DNA of 64,000 nucleotides from an uncultured Prevotellaceae bacterium. GTDB taxonomy: Bacteria > Bacteroidota > Bacteroidia > Bacteroidales > Bacteroidaceae. Location: contig CADCCB010000023.1 in the NCBI GenBank assembly GCA_902799905.1, positions 571 to 64,570 on the forward strand. Reading direction: 5' to 3'. Below are positions 44,209 to 52,406 of this stretch, piece after piece; the first letter of the stretch is position 1, and each line of letters starts with the position of its first letter. The notes under the pieces were generated by a model. It ran no database searches. It was given only the letters and a program-made list of their open reading frames with translations, and was not told the DNA's origin. The translations under genes and the position numbers were made by a program.

Positions 44209-44404
44209 AAAGGAAGCACTTAGAAAACTGATGATGGCTGTGGAGAAGGAATTGCTGCACAAGCCTAATAAGAAGACATTGGACCGCCTGTCGCTGCTGG
44301 TGGGATTCCAGGACTGGGACTCCTTCCAGGACGCACTGCACGGCGATGCCGACGGACGAACGAACTATGAAGGGGAAGAGGAAATGCAGAAGGAGAGCAA
44401 ATGA
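44198..44404 (+). CDS. Small conserved-looking protein, unknown function
   Basis: 68 residues, acidic C-terminus. MEHKKEALRKLMMAVEKELL is an amphipathic helix, followed by TLDRLSLLVGFQDWDSFQDAL. The start overlaps the GT4 3' end in another frame (11 nt), typical of translational coupling, and the terminator follows 15 nt after the stop. No family recognised. Confidence 0.6.
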   Translation: MEHKKEALRKLMMAVEKELLHKPNKKTLDRLSLLVGFQDWDSFQDALHGDADGRTNYEGEEEMQKESK

Positions 44405-44419
44405 TGTGCTAAACTCAAC

Positions 44420-44470
44420 AAAAAAAGCATCGCCACACTTCTCACTGTGTGCGATGCTTTATTGTTTTTG
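44420..44470 (+). terminator. Intrinsic terminator between the GT4 operon and rplS
   Basis: AAAGCATCGC (44424-44433) pairs with GCGATGCTTT (44451-44460); loop contains a second CACA/TGTG pair; followed by ATTGTTTTTG. The A-run before it allows action on rplS from the other side. Confidence 0.8.
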
Positions 44471-44483
44471 TTGAAGGCGATTC

Positions 44484-44855
44484 TTAATCCTCTCCCTTGG
44501 CAACGATAGCCGAACGCTTCTCCTTGATGCGAGCAGCCTTGCCGGTGAGTTTGCGCAGGTAGTACAACTTAGCGCGACGAACCTTACCAACCTTGTTCAC
44601 TTCGATGCTGTCAATGTTGGGCGACTCGATGGGGAAGATACGCTCCACACCCACGGTGCCAGACATCTTGCGAACAGTGAAACGCTTCTTCTCACCATGG
44701 CCTGCGATCTTGATGACCACACCACGATACAACTGGATGCGCTCCTTGGTACCCTCGATAATTTTGTAAGCGACAGTCACAGTGTCACCAGCCTTGAAAC
44801 TGGGGTGCTGCTTGCCGGTTGCAAATGCTTCTTCAGCAACTTTGATTAAATCCAT
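44484..44855 (-). CDS. rplS: 50S ribosomal protein L19
   Basis: 123 residues. Standard L19: [18 protein letters not shown] near 18, [20 protein letters not shown] near 43, [15 protein letters not shown], and a C-terminal [21 protein letters not shown]. Component of the large subunit near the 30S interface. Monocistronic with its own promoter and a leader of about 95 nt. Confidence 0.97.
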   Translation of the reverse strand: MDLIKVAEEAFATGKQHPSFKAGDTVTVAYKIIEGTKERIQLYRGVVIKIAGHGEKKRFTVRKMSGTVGVERIFPIESPNIDSIEVNKVGKVRRAKLYYLRKLTGKAARIKEKRSAIVAKGED

Positions 44856-44948
44856 AACTTTTTAACCTTTTAAAATATTATTTGCTGTATCGTTCCTACG
44901 CAACATAACAGGCAACTCTCCTATCTTCCTGCCAGCGATTACGCGGAA
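44856..44948 (-). promoter_or_regulatory. rplS leader, possible L19 autoregulatory element
   Basis: The transcript from the box at 44957-44964 has a leader of about 90 nt before rplS, GC-richer in its 5' half (CGCGTAATCGCTGGCAGGAAG) and A/T-rich near the start. Ribosomal-protein leaders are known for L19 in several phyla including Bacteroidetes relatives. I cannot match a specific consensus by eye. Confidence 0.3.
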
Positions 44949-44956
44949 AGCGGCTG

Positions 44957-44964
44957 CAAAGGTA
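44957..44964 (-). promoter_or_regulatory. -7 box for rplS
   Basis: TACCTTTG on the minus strand followed by CAGCCG. Confidence 0.6.
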
Positions 44965-45073
44965 CTGCTAAAAAATGAGAAATGAGATATGGGGAATGAG
45001 AAATATGTGTTCCGTTAACTTTTTTTAGGAATAAAAAGCGCTCCATAAGCGCCTGACTCTGAACATTTTTTCC

Positions 45074-45081
45074 TACTTTTG
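45074..45081 (+). promoter_or_regulatory. -7 box for the 5'-nucleotidase pair
   Basis: TACTTTTG then CAG, 17 nt before the first gene. Confidence 0.55.
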
Positions 45082-45098
45082 CAGAAAAATAGAGACCT

Positions 45099-45860
45099 AT
45101 GAAAAAGTATCTGATCATTTTGGCTGCCGCATCGGGTATGATGCTGACAGCCTGCACTACGCACTACAAACTGACGAATGTGAGCAGAACGCGCATCTTG
45201 GTGGACAAGACCTATGACGCCAATCCCGATGCCAAGGCGATGGCCTTCCTGGCCCCCTACAAACAGAAGGTGGACTCGATTATGGGGCCCGTGGTGGGCG
45301 AGGTGGCTCACAACATGGCTGCCAGCCGTCCTGAGAGCGACCTCTCGAACCTGCTGCCTGACATCTTTATATATATGGCGAAGAACTACGGCGAGAAGCC
45401 TGACTTCGCTGTCTATAACATGGGTGGCATACGCTCGGCATTTGCCAAGGGCAAGGTGACCTATGGTGATGTGCTCGACGTGGCTCCCTTTGAGAACAAG
45501 ATCTGCTTCCTCACCTTGACTGGCGAGAAAGTGAAGGAACTCTTCGCACAGATAGCCAAGCGAGGCGGCGAGGGTGTGAGCAAGGGCGTGGAACTGGTCA
45601 TCACGAAAGACGGTCAACTGGTGTCGGCCCGTCTGAACGGCAAGGAGATAGACCCCAGTGCCAAGTACCGCGTGACCACCATCGACTACCTGGCTCAGGG
45701 CAACGACGGGCTGGTGGCTTTCAAGAGTGCTACTGACTTGAACTCTCCGCAGGAAGACAGCAACAATGCTCGCTACGTCATCAGGGACTATTTCCAGGAG
45801 ATGATGAAGCAGGGCATCGTCGTCGATGCGAAAGTAGAAGGACGGATTGTTATTAAATGA
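45099..45860 (+). CDS. 5'-nucleotidase C-terminal (substrate-binding) domain lipoprotein
   Basis: 253 residues. Lipoprotein signal with Cys19 (MMLTACTTHYKL). The rest is the 5_nucleotid_C domain: NLLPDIFIYMAK, VYNMGGIRSAF near 105, GDVLDVAPFENKI, and YLAQGNDGLVAF near 204, where Asn-Gly-Gly-Ile-Arg and the Phe residues bind the nucleoside. There is no metal-binding phosphoesterase domain; that is on the next gene, 56 nt downstream. The two probably form one periplasmic 5'-nucleotidase. Confidence 0.9.
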   Translation: MKKYLIILAAASGMMLTACTTHYKLTNVSRTRILVDKTYDANPDAKAMAFLAPYKQKVDSIMGPVVGEVAHNMAASRPESDLSNLLPDIFIYMAKNYGEKPDFAVYNMGGIRSAFAKGKVTYGDVLDVAPFENKICFLTLTGEKVKELFAQIAKRGGEGVSKGVELVITKDGQLVSARLNGKEIDPSAKYRVTTIDYLAQGNDGLVAFKSATDLNSPQEDSNNARYVIRDYFQEMMKQGIVVDAKVEGRIVIK

Positions 45861-45916
45861 GAAATGAGGAATGAGGAATGAATTCGTAAAATTCAGTTCG
45901 AAATAAGAGTAGTAAT

Positions 45917-46756
45917 ATGAAAAGAATAGTTGCATTATCGATATTTGTTTGTTTGTTCGTGGGTGCCGCGTGGGCACAGAAGTCGATTACCGTGCTGCAC
46001 ACCAGCGATACCCACTCGTGTATTCTCCCGCTGAACGCCAACCTGGCCGACACGGTGATAGCCGGAAGGGGAGGATTCATCCGTCGCATCGACATGCTGA
46101 AGGCTGAACGGCAGAAAGATCCCAACCTGCTGCTCTTCGACACGGGCGACTTCTCACAGGGCTCCAGTTACTACACCATGTTCAAAGGCGACGTGGAGGT
46201 GGGACTGATGAACCAGATGGGCTATGATGCCGGCACCATCGGCAACCATGAGTTCGACTATGGCATGGAAAACATGGTCCGTCTCTTCAAGATGGCCAAC
46301 TTCCCTATCATCTGCTCGAACTACGATTTTGGCGATACGGAACTGAAGGATATCGTGAAACCCTACCTCATCCTGAAGCGCAACGGCGTGAAGATCGGCA
46401 TCTTCGCCCTCTGTCCACCGCTGGAGGGTTTGGTGTCAACCAAGAACTACGGTCCGCTGAAGTTCCTCGATGCCAGCGAGAAGGCACAGGAGATGGTTGA
46501 CCTGCTGAAGAACAAGAAGAAGTGCGACGTGGTCATCTGCCTGAGCCATCTGGGCTGGAAGACAGAGGAATATCCTGACAACAAGGTTATACAGAACACG
46601 GAGGGTATCGACCTCATCCTGGGCGGTCACTCACACACCTACCTGAAGACGCTGGGCTACGAGAACGACAAGAGCGGGCGTCGCGTGCCTGTGGATCATG
46701 AGGGCAAACACGGCGTGTTCGTCGGGAAGGTGACACTGGACTTCCAGAAGAAATAA
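45917..46756 (+). CDS. 5'-nucleotidase catalytic (metallophosphoesterase) domain protein
   Basis: 279 residues, signal peptide ending GAAWAQ. Calcineurin-like dimetal motifs: HTSDTHS near 30, DTGDFSQGS near 75, GNHEFDYG near 112, CLSHLG near 200 and GGHSHT near 235. Lacks the C-terminal nucleoside-binding domain, which is the previous gene. Releases phosphate from nucleotides in the periplasm when paired with it. Order in the operon (C-domain gene first) is the reverse of the fused UshA-type protein. Confidence 0.9.
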   Translation: MKRIVALSIFVCLFVGAAWAQKSITVLHTSDTHSCILPLNANLADTVIAGRGGFIRRIDMLKAERQKDPNLLLFDTGDFSQGSSYYTMFKGDVEVGLMNQMGYDAGTIGNHEFDYGMENMVRLFKMANFPIICSNYDFGDTELKDIVKPYLILKRNGVKIGIFALCPPLEGLVSTKNYGPLKFLDASEKAQEMVDLLKNKKKCDVVICLSHLGWKTEEYPDNKVIQNTEGIDLILGGHSHTYLKTLGYENDKSGRRVPVDHEGKHGVFVGKVTLDFQKK

Positions 46757-46885
46757 TTTTTACTCAACTTTGCAAGTTGAGTTGGAAGGAATGGAAAGGG
46801 AGTGCCACTCCCTTAAACTTCCAAGAAGTTGAGCTTGTGAAACTTTTAGGGTTGAGTGTTGAAAGAAGTTGAACTTGCGATACTT
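46757..46885. repeat. Intergenic inverted and direct repeats after the 5'-nucleotidase genes
   Basis: ACTCAACTT/AAGTTGAGT (46762-46782) and AAGGGAGTG/CACTCCCTT (46796-46814) are hairpins between convergent genes. A direct repeat of about 42 nt follows, in two copies, each with CTTTTAGGGTTGAGTGTTGA (about 46820-46860 and 46863-46903), the second running into the end of nrdG. Confidence 0.65.
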
Positions 46886-47386
46886 TTAGGGTTGAGTGTT
46901 GAGAGGAAGGAGGCAGACCTTCCCCTCAGCCAATGAACGGGGCACATCGATGATGCGCTGGTTGTAGGAACCACGGAAGAGAAGGTCGGGATCGCTGAAT
47001 TTCTCGATAAAGGGGCCATCGATGAGGACATCGAGTTCGGATAGCAGTTCGCGCTGGTCATCATGGATGAGGCTCTCGAAGGTGAAGCCAGTGTAGCACC
47101 AGATGTCCTTCTGCGTACGCCGGTGGATCTGACGGGCCAGTTCGGCAAAGCCCGCCGCCTGATACATCGGGTCACCCCCCGAGAAGGTGACACCACGCGT
47201 GAAGGGGTCGGCCTCGATGACACGCATAATCTGTTCCACCGTCATCTCCTTCCCACCACGGAAGTCCCACGACTGCGGATTGTGGCAGCCAGGGCACTGG
47301 TGGTTACAGCCAGCACAATAGATAGAGGTCCGGAAGCCCGGACCGTCTACCATTGTATCTTCTATGATTGAGAGTACGCGAATCAC
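46886..47386 (-). CDS. nrdG: Anaerobic ribonucleotide reductase activating protein
   Basis: 166 residues from GTG 47386 (VIRVLSIIEDTMVDGPGFR); the frame runs further up into a dispersed repeat, which is not likely coding. Radical SAM cluster motif CNHQCPGC (CxxxCxxC) near residue 28, and TFSGGDPM near 70 for SAM binding. It makes the glycyl radical on NrdD using a 4Fe-4S cluster and SAM, in the cytosol. Follows nrdD after about 84 nt with a repeat between. Confidence 0.93.
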   Translation of the reverse strand: MIRVLSIIEDTMVDGPGFRTSIYCAGCNHQCPGCHNPQSWDFRGGKEMTVEQIMRVIEADPFTRGVTFSGGDPMYQAAGFAELARQIHRRTQKDIWCYTGFTFESLIHDDQRELLSELDVLIDGPFIEKFSDPDLLFRGSYNQRIIDVPRSLAEGKVCLLPLNTQP

Positions 47387-47400
47387 AATTCTAAAAATCT

Positions 47401-47449
47401 CCGCTCGAGCTCCGCTCGCTTTCACCAAGCGAAGCGACTGAAAGAAACC
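47401..47449 (-). repeat. Dispersed stem-loop repeat, copy 3 (inverted)
   Basis: Read on the minus strand: TTTCTTTCAGTCGCTTCGCT, TGGTGAAAGCGAGC, GGAGCTCGAGCGG. Between nrdD and nrdG, so it lies within the operon transcript and could act as an mRNA stability element. Confidence 0.75.
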
Positions 47450-47470
47450 TCAAATCTCCAATCTCCAATC

Positions 47471-49708
47471 TCAATCCTCAAACAGCGTCTGATTACCATC
47501 ATCGATATGGGTGACACGGTCGTTCAGTTCGGCCAGTTTTCCGCTGTTCCATCGGTCGGTAGTACCCACCAGATAGCCCGTGATGCGCTGCAGGCGGTCA
47601 ATATGGGTAGAGCCGCACTTAGGACACTTCTTCAGGTCGCCCTGGGCGTTCTCGTAGCCGCAGTCCATGCAACGGTTGCGGTTGTGGTTCACAGAACCGT
47701 AACCCATGTTCAGACGGTCCATCATATCGACCACACTCATGATGACCTGTGGGTTGTGGGTGGCATCGCCATCGATCTCCACATAGAAGATGTGGCCGCC
47801 ACGGGTCAGTTCGTGATAGGGAGCCTCCACCTCAGCCTTATGGCGGGCCGAGCACTTATAGTAAACAGGCACATGGTTCGAGTTGGTATAATAGTCACGG
47901 TCGGTGATGCCAGGAATGCTACCGAAGTCCTTGCGATCGCGTTTGGTAAAGCGTCCTGCCAGTCCCTCTGCGGGTGTTGCCAGCACTGAGTAGTTGTGGT
48001 GGAACTGATCACAGAACACGTTGATGCGGTCACGCATGTAGGTGACGATCTTCAGACCTAACTGCTGTGCCTCCTCACTCTCGCCGTGATGCTTGCCGAC
48101 AAGGGCCACCAGACACTCTGCCAGTCCGATGAAGCCGATACCCAGGGTGCCTTGGTTGATGACGCTCTCCACTGTATCGTTGGCACCCAGTTTGTCGGCA
48201 CCAATCCAAAGACTCTTCATCAGCAGGGGGAACTGCTTGGCAAAGGCCGTCTTCTGGAACTGGAAACGGTCGTCGAGTTGCTTGGCCGTCACTTCGAGCA
48301 TGTGGTCAAGTTTGGCAAAGAACTGTCCGATGCGCTGCTCCTTGTCCTCGATGTCGCGGCATTCGAGTGCCAGGCGCACGATATTGATGGTAGAGAACGA
48401 GATATTGCCACGTCCGATGCTGGTCTTAGGTCCGAAGCGGTTCTCGAACACACGGGTACGACAGCCCATCGTAGCCACTTCGTGGATATAGCGTTTGGGG
48501 TCGTCGGCTCGCCAGTCGGCATCCTGGTTATACGTAGCATCGAGGTTCAGGAAGTTGGGGAAGAAACGGCGTGCCGTCACCTTGCAGGCCAACTGATAGA
48601 GGTCGAAGTTACGGTCTTCAGGCAGATAGTTCACGCCACGCTTCTTTTTCCATATCTGGATGGGGAAGATGGCCGTCTCGCCCTCTCCCACGCCATCGTA
48701 GGTGGACAAGAGAATCTCGCGCATGATGCAGCGTCCCTCGGCAGAGGTGTCCGTACCATAATTAATAGAAGAGAAGACCACCTGATTGCCGCCACGCGAG
48801 TGGATGGTGTTCATGTTATGGATGAAGGCCTCCATAGACTGGTGCACACGGCCCACCGTCTTGTTGATGGCATGCTGGCGCACACGGTCGATGCCTGTCA
48901 GTCCGTCAAGGGGCTGCTTGAGATAGTCCATCAGCGGCTCATGGTAGAGTGACGAGTAATCTTCGCCGTTCAGGTCCTCCAGATTCTTCAACTCCTCTAT
49001 ATAAGAGAGGCGCACGAAGGGTGCCAGATAGAAGTCGAAGGCAGGTATGGCCTGTCCGCCGTGCATCTCGTTCTGAGCACATTCCAGCGAGATGCAGGCC
49101 AGCACCGATGCCGTCTCGATGCGCTTTGCAGGACGCGATGCACCATGACCGGCAATGAATCCGCAGTTGAGGATATTGTCCAGTGGGTGCTGCACACAGG
49201 TGAACGACTTGGTGGGATAATAGTCCTTGTCGTGGATATGCAGGTAGTTGTGCTCCACGGCATCACGGCTCTCGGCAGAGAGCAGGTAGTCGTCGACGAA
49301 CGGCTTTGTGGTCTCCGATGCGAACTTCATCATCATGCCTGCCGGCGTGTCGGCATTCATGTTGGCATTCTCGCGCGTCACGTCATTGGACTTCACGTTG
49401 ACGATGTCGAGGAAGACATCGCGCGTCTTCGCCTTGCGGGCAATGCTGCGCTGGTTGCGATAGGCGATGTATTTCTGAGCCACATCCTTGCGGCTCGACT
49501 TCATCAACTCCATCTCCACCAGGTCCTGAATGGCCTCGACGGTCATCTGTGTCTGCCCGCGCTGGGCGATGTGGTCGGTGATCTGGTTGAGCAGTCGCTC
49601 GTCCTCACCTTTATCCGTATGCATCATGGCCTTGCGTATAGCGGCCATGATTTTCTGCTCATTGAAGCCCACGATGCGGCCATCGCGCTTCACAACAGTT
49701 TGTATCAT
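47471..49708 (-). CDS. nrdD: Anaerobic (class III) ribonucleoside-triphosphate reductase
   Basis: 745 residues from ATG 49708 (MIQTVVKRDGRIVGF), just after a promoter; an in-frame extension upstream lies in the promoter. ATP-cone first (about 1-95), then the reductase barrel (CVQHPLDNILNCGF near 190 region, CISLECAQNEMHGG). C-terminal zinc site CMDCGYENAQGDLKKCPKCG and the glycyl radical loop RITGYLVGTTDRWN. Reduces NTPs to dNTPs without oxygen; needs NrdG. Confidence 0.96.
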   Translation of the reverse strand: MIQTVVKRDGRIVGFNEQKIMAAIRKAMMHTDKGEDERLLNQITDHIAQRGQTQMTVEAIQDLVEMELMKSSRKDVAQKYIAYRNQRSIARKAKTRDVFLDIVNVKSNDVTRENANMNADTPAGMMMKFASETTKPFVDDYLLSAESRDAVEHNYLHIHDKDYYPTKSFTCVQHPLDNILNCGFIAGHGASRPAKRIETASVLACISLECAQNEMHGGQAIPAFDFYLAPFVRLSYIEELKNLEDLNGEDYSSLYHEPLMDYLKQPLDGLTGIDRVRQHAINKTVGRVHQSMEAFIHNMNTIHSRGGNQVVFSSINYGTDTSAEGRCIMREILLSTYDGVGEGETAIFPIQIWKKKRGVNYLPEDRNFDLYQLACKVTARRFFPNFLNLDATYNQDADWRADDPKRYIHEVATMGCRTRVFENRFGPKTSIGRGNISFSTINIVRLALECRDIEDKEQRIGQFFAKLDHMLEVTAKQLDDRFQFQKTAFAKQFPLLMKSLWIGADKLGANDTVESVINQGTLGIGFIGLAECLVALVGKHHGESEEAQQLGLKIVTYMRDRINVFCDQFHHNYSVLATPAEGLAGRFTKRDRKDFGSIPGITDRDYYTNSNHVPVYYKCSARHKAEVEAPYHELTRGGHIFYVEIDGDATHNPQVIMSVVDMMDRLNMGYGSVNHNRNRCMDCGYENAQGDLKKCPKCGSTHIDRLQRITGYLVGTTDRWNSGKLAELNDRVTHIDDGNQTLFED

Positions 49709-49744
49709 CGTTTGATTGTTTTTGGGGTTATCACTAATCTGATG

Positions 49745-49752
49745 CAAAGATA
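49745..49752 (-). promoter_or_regulatory. -7 box for nrdD-nrdG
   Basis: TATCTTTG then CATC on the minus strand, 36 nt before the nrdD start. Confidence 0.6.
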
Positions 49753-49801
49753 CGATTTTTATTGACAAGTTGTACTTTTTGGAGAACAATTCTTTGGTTA
49801 A

Positions 49802-49840
49802 AAAATGTCAAACCCCTGATAGTCAGAGATTTGACATTTT
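49802..49840 (-). terminator. Intrinsic terminator after the nucleoside kinase gene
   Basis: AAAATGTCAAA and TTTGACATTTT form an 11-bp stem; minus-strand side ends in TTTTTTAA. A smaller CTCTGACTATCAGGG dyad sits in the loop. Confidence 0.75.
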
Positions 49841-49873
49841 GTTTTGGAAAACTTCCCTCAGGAAGGCTTTTTC

Positions 49874-51535
49874 TTAGTATTCAAACGATGAACCGCCAAG
49901 GAACTCGCGGAGCAGCGATGTAGGCGGAATCTGATCCTCTGGAATGGGTCGGATGTATTTCAGGAATTTCAGCAGCCTGTAGGCCTCTGCATACTCGACG
50001 CAGTTCTCAGGCACCTGCTCGAGCAAGGGCTCGGCCTGACGCTTGATGACAGCCAGTTCGAAGAGCATAGCCGTATTGAACATCTGGTCGGCATTCTCCT
50101 GGAACGGGAATATCCACTTGTTCTCGCCGGCACGCACACTGGGCCACCTGCGGATGGTGTCCACTGCCGACACACCACGGTATTTATGGTCGCGTACGAT
50201 GCGACGCAACAGACGGTTGTCTGTAGTTGGCACGTAGTTGTGGTTGTCGAGCAGCAGGGTGGTCAATGCCGAGGCATAGACGCGATAGATATTCTCAGAA
50301 GGCACCTGCGAGGTCAGTTCGGGATTGAGCGCATGGATGCCCTCCACCACCAGCACGGCATTGTCTGGCAACTGCAGGTGCTTGCCACTCATCATGCTGC
50401 GGCCTGTCGGGAAGTCGTAGCGCGGCAGTTCTACTTCCTCGCCACGGAACAGGGCGTTGAGTTGCTCATTGAAGAGTTCCAGATTCAGGGCGTGCAGATT
50501 CTCGTAGTCGTAGTCGCCAGAGGCATCGCGTGGCGTGTTCTCACGGTCAACAAAGTAGTCGTCGAGTGAGATGTTTAGTGGACGGATGCCGTTGACGGCC
50601 AGTTGTACGGAGAGTCGCTTGCACGTGGTGGTCTTACCCGATGATGACGGACCTGCAATCAGCACCAGACGGATGCCCTTGCGGCGGGCTATGTCGTCGG
50701 CTATCTGCGAGATCTTCTTCTCCTGCAGGGCCTCGCTGATCTGGATGAGTTGGGCAGAATAGCCCTTTGCGATGGCGTCGTTCAGATCACCAATGGTTCG
50801 CATGCCCAGGATGTCCTGCCACCTGTGGTGCTCCTTGAAGATGGCAAACATCTTGTCCTGCATCACCAGTTCGCCCAGTTCGGTGGGATGCTCTGGTGAG
50901 GGCAGGCGCAGCAACAGACCGTCGTAGTACTTCTCAAGTCCGAAAAGGTGGATTTGCGACGTACGTGTCAGCAGGGCACCGTAGTAGTAGTCCAGGTAGC
51001 CGTCTATATCATAATAGGTGGTATAGAGCGAGCCTGAACTCTGCAGCAACTTCACCTTCGAAAAGGTGTGCAGGATGTTGAACATACGGATGGCCTCCTG
51101 CGTCGTCGTCTCGTAACGATGGATGGGGTAGTCGGCATCTATGATCTCCTGCATGCGCTTCCGGATGCGGCCGGCATCGTCGAGTGTCACAGGGTGTCCG
51201 ATGTCCAGATCGACATAATAGCCATTGCTCACGGGTATGTCGATGGCCACCTTGCAGTGGGTGTACAGGTCGTGCACGGCCTTGCAGAGCACGAAGAACA
51301 GGGAGCGGGTGTACACCCTACGGCCTGAAGGCGACGTGATGTCAAGGAATTCCACCTGGCGATTCCTGTACACGCGGTAGTGCATGCCTTCCACCTTATT
51401 ATTCACACGTGCGCAGACGGCCTCGTAGGGCATGGAGAGGTTCGCCTCTTGCAGCACCTCCATGAGCGTGCAGCCCATCGGCACCTTCACGTCCTTTCCA
51501 GTGTTCAGACAGTGTATGGTCAGTTGCTGTTCCAT
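49874..51535 (-). CDS. Nucleoside kinase (uridine kinase-like) with TGS-type N-terminus
   Basis: 553 residues. N-terminal TGS/ubiquitin-like part (LTIHCLNTGKDVKVPMGCTL), a ThrRS-like second domain, then a P-loop kinase domain with Walker A GPSSSGKTTTCKRL (about 291-304), the lid and substrate motifs SLDDYFVDRENTPRD and YDYENLHALN of uridine/phosphoribulokinase enzymes, and VEGIHALN. Likely phosphorylates uridine or cytidine. Bacteroidetes have this long form widely. 3' terminator present; shares the operon region with no close partner. Confidence 0.88.
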   Translation of the reverse strand: MEQQLTIHCLNTGKDVKVPMGCTLMEVLQEANLSMPYEAVCARVNNKVEGMHYRVYRNRQVEFLDITSPSGRRVYTRSLFFVLCKAVHDLYTHCKVAIDIPVSNGYYVDLDIGHPVTLDDAGRIRKRMQEIIDADYPIHRYETTTQEAIRMFNILHTFSKVKLLQSSGSLYTTYYDIDGYLDYYYGALLTRTSQIHLFGLEKYYDGLLLRLPSPEHPTELGELVMQDKMFAIFKEHHRWQDILGMRTIGDLNDAIAKGYSAQLIQISEALQEKKISQIADDIARRKGIRLVLIAGPSSSGKTTTCKRLSVQLAVNGIRPLNISLDDYFVDRENTPRDASGDYDYENLHALNLELFNEQLNALFRGEEVELPRYDFPTGRSMMSGKHLQLPDNAVLVVEGIHALNPELTSQVPSENIYRVYASALTTLLLDNHNYVPTTDNRLLRRIVRDHKYRGVSAVDTIRRWPSVRAGENKWIFPFQENADQMFNTAMLFELAVIKRQAEPLLEQVPENCVEYAEAYRLLKFLKYIRPIPEDQIPPTSLLREFLGGSSFEY

Positions 51536-51563
51536 TATCGTTCAATCAATAGTTTCTTCGAAC

Positions 51564-52283
51564 TTAATGTCCAATGGTGATGGGACCGTCATCGAAAGGA
51601 CTGGAAGTGTGCTCGTCCTCTTGCTGACCGCGCTTGTGCGTCTTGTTGTACTCCTTCATCAGGTCACCAAAGGGATGATAACTCAGGTTACCACGGTTGT
51701 CTACCACCTTCACTATCTTGGTGAAGTTGGATTCCCTGGCCTTCTTCATGGCTGCCACCTGGTTGGGCTTCACAATCACCCATACGCCATGATTGTTGTA
51801 TTCGATGAGGTTGCGGTAGCGCATGCGGCCGATGTCAGAGTTCTTGGCCAGTTCTACGCTGAAGCCGAAGGGCTCTGCCCATTCGTTGATTCTGTCCACC
51901 AGGTATTGCTTGTTGTTGTCCACCACCTCGTCTACAATATCTGTCTGGTTGGCCTTCTTCCATTTGAAGCCCGAGAGGAGCCAGAAGTCATTGTTGTTGA
52001 GTGACACCTTATGGGTGAGGAAGAGCAGGCGTCCATTGTTGTTCTTACCTTCCTTCACTTGCACGGTCATGTTGTTGAAGAATCTTCTCATGCAGTCTCT
52101 CACCTTACCTTTGCCAATGTCATTGGCTCCGTAGTTCAGTCCCCAGATAGGATCCCAAGCCCAGTTGTCGCTGGTAGCATAGTATTTCTGGCGGGTCACG
52201 ATGTAGTCGCGGAAGTCGCTTGCCTGCGCAAAGCATGCTGTCACGGCCATGAAGGCCACAATTGCTGTCAGTAATCTTTTCAT
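51564..52283 (-). CDS. Secreted protein of unknown function
   Basis: 239 residues from ATG 52283, signal peptide (TACFAQASD). Mature part begins FRDYIVTRQKYYATSDNW and has a W/N-rich region (NLIEYNNHGVWVIVKPNQVA), ending with a disordered Gln/Glu/Ser tail. No known domain recognised by eye. 28 nt upstream of the kinase gene and probably co-transcribed with it. The frame extends 5' past the promoter, which I disregard. Confidence 0.7.
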   Translation of the reverse strand: MKRLLTAIVAFMAVTACFAQASDFRDYIVTRQKYYATSDNWAWDPIWGLNYGANDIGKGKVRDCMRRFFNNMTVQVKEGKNNNGRLLFLTHKVSLNNNDFWLLSGFKWKKANQTDIVDEVVDNNKQYLVDRINEWAEPFGFSVELAKNSDIGRMRYRNLIEYNNHGVWVIVKPNQVAAMKKARESNFTKIVKVVDNRGNLSYHPFGDLMKEYNKTHKRGQQEDEHTSSPFDDGPITIGH

Positions 52284-52315
52284 ATCTTTAATCGTTTTAG
52301 GGTTTATAACGAGTG

Positions 52316-52345
52316 CAAATATACAAAAAGTTTGGTAAAAAACAA
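52316..52345 (-). promoter_or_regulatory. Primary-sigma promoter for the secreted protein and nucleoside kinase
   Basis: TTG (52343-52345), 19 nt, TATATTTG (52316-52323) on the minus strand, then CACTCG. Confidence 0.6.
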
Positions 52346-52365
52346 CTGTTTTCCATTTTTTTTTG

Positions 52366-52373
52366 TACTTTTG
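52366..52373 (+). promoter_or_regulatory. -7 box for the Na/Pi cotransporter gene
   Basis: TACTTTTG then CAGCAG, 33 nt before the start; divergent from the box at 52316 with overlapping upstream regions. Confidence 0.6.
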
Positions 52374-52406
52374 CAGCAGAAATTCTAATAAATCTACTTT
52401 TTTCGT

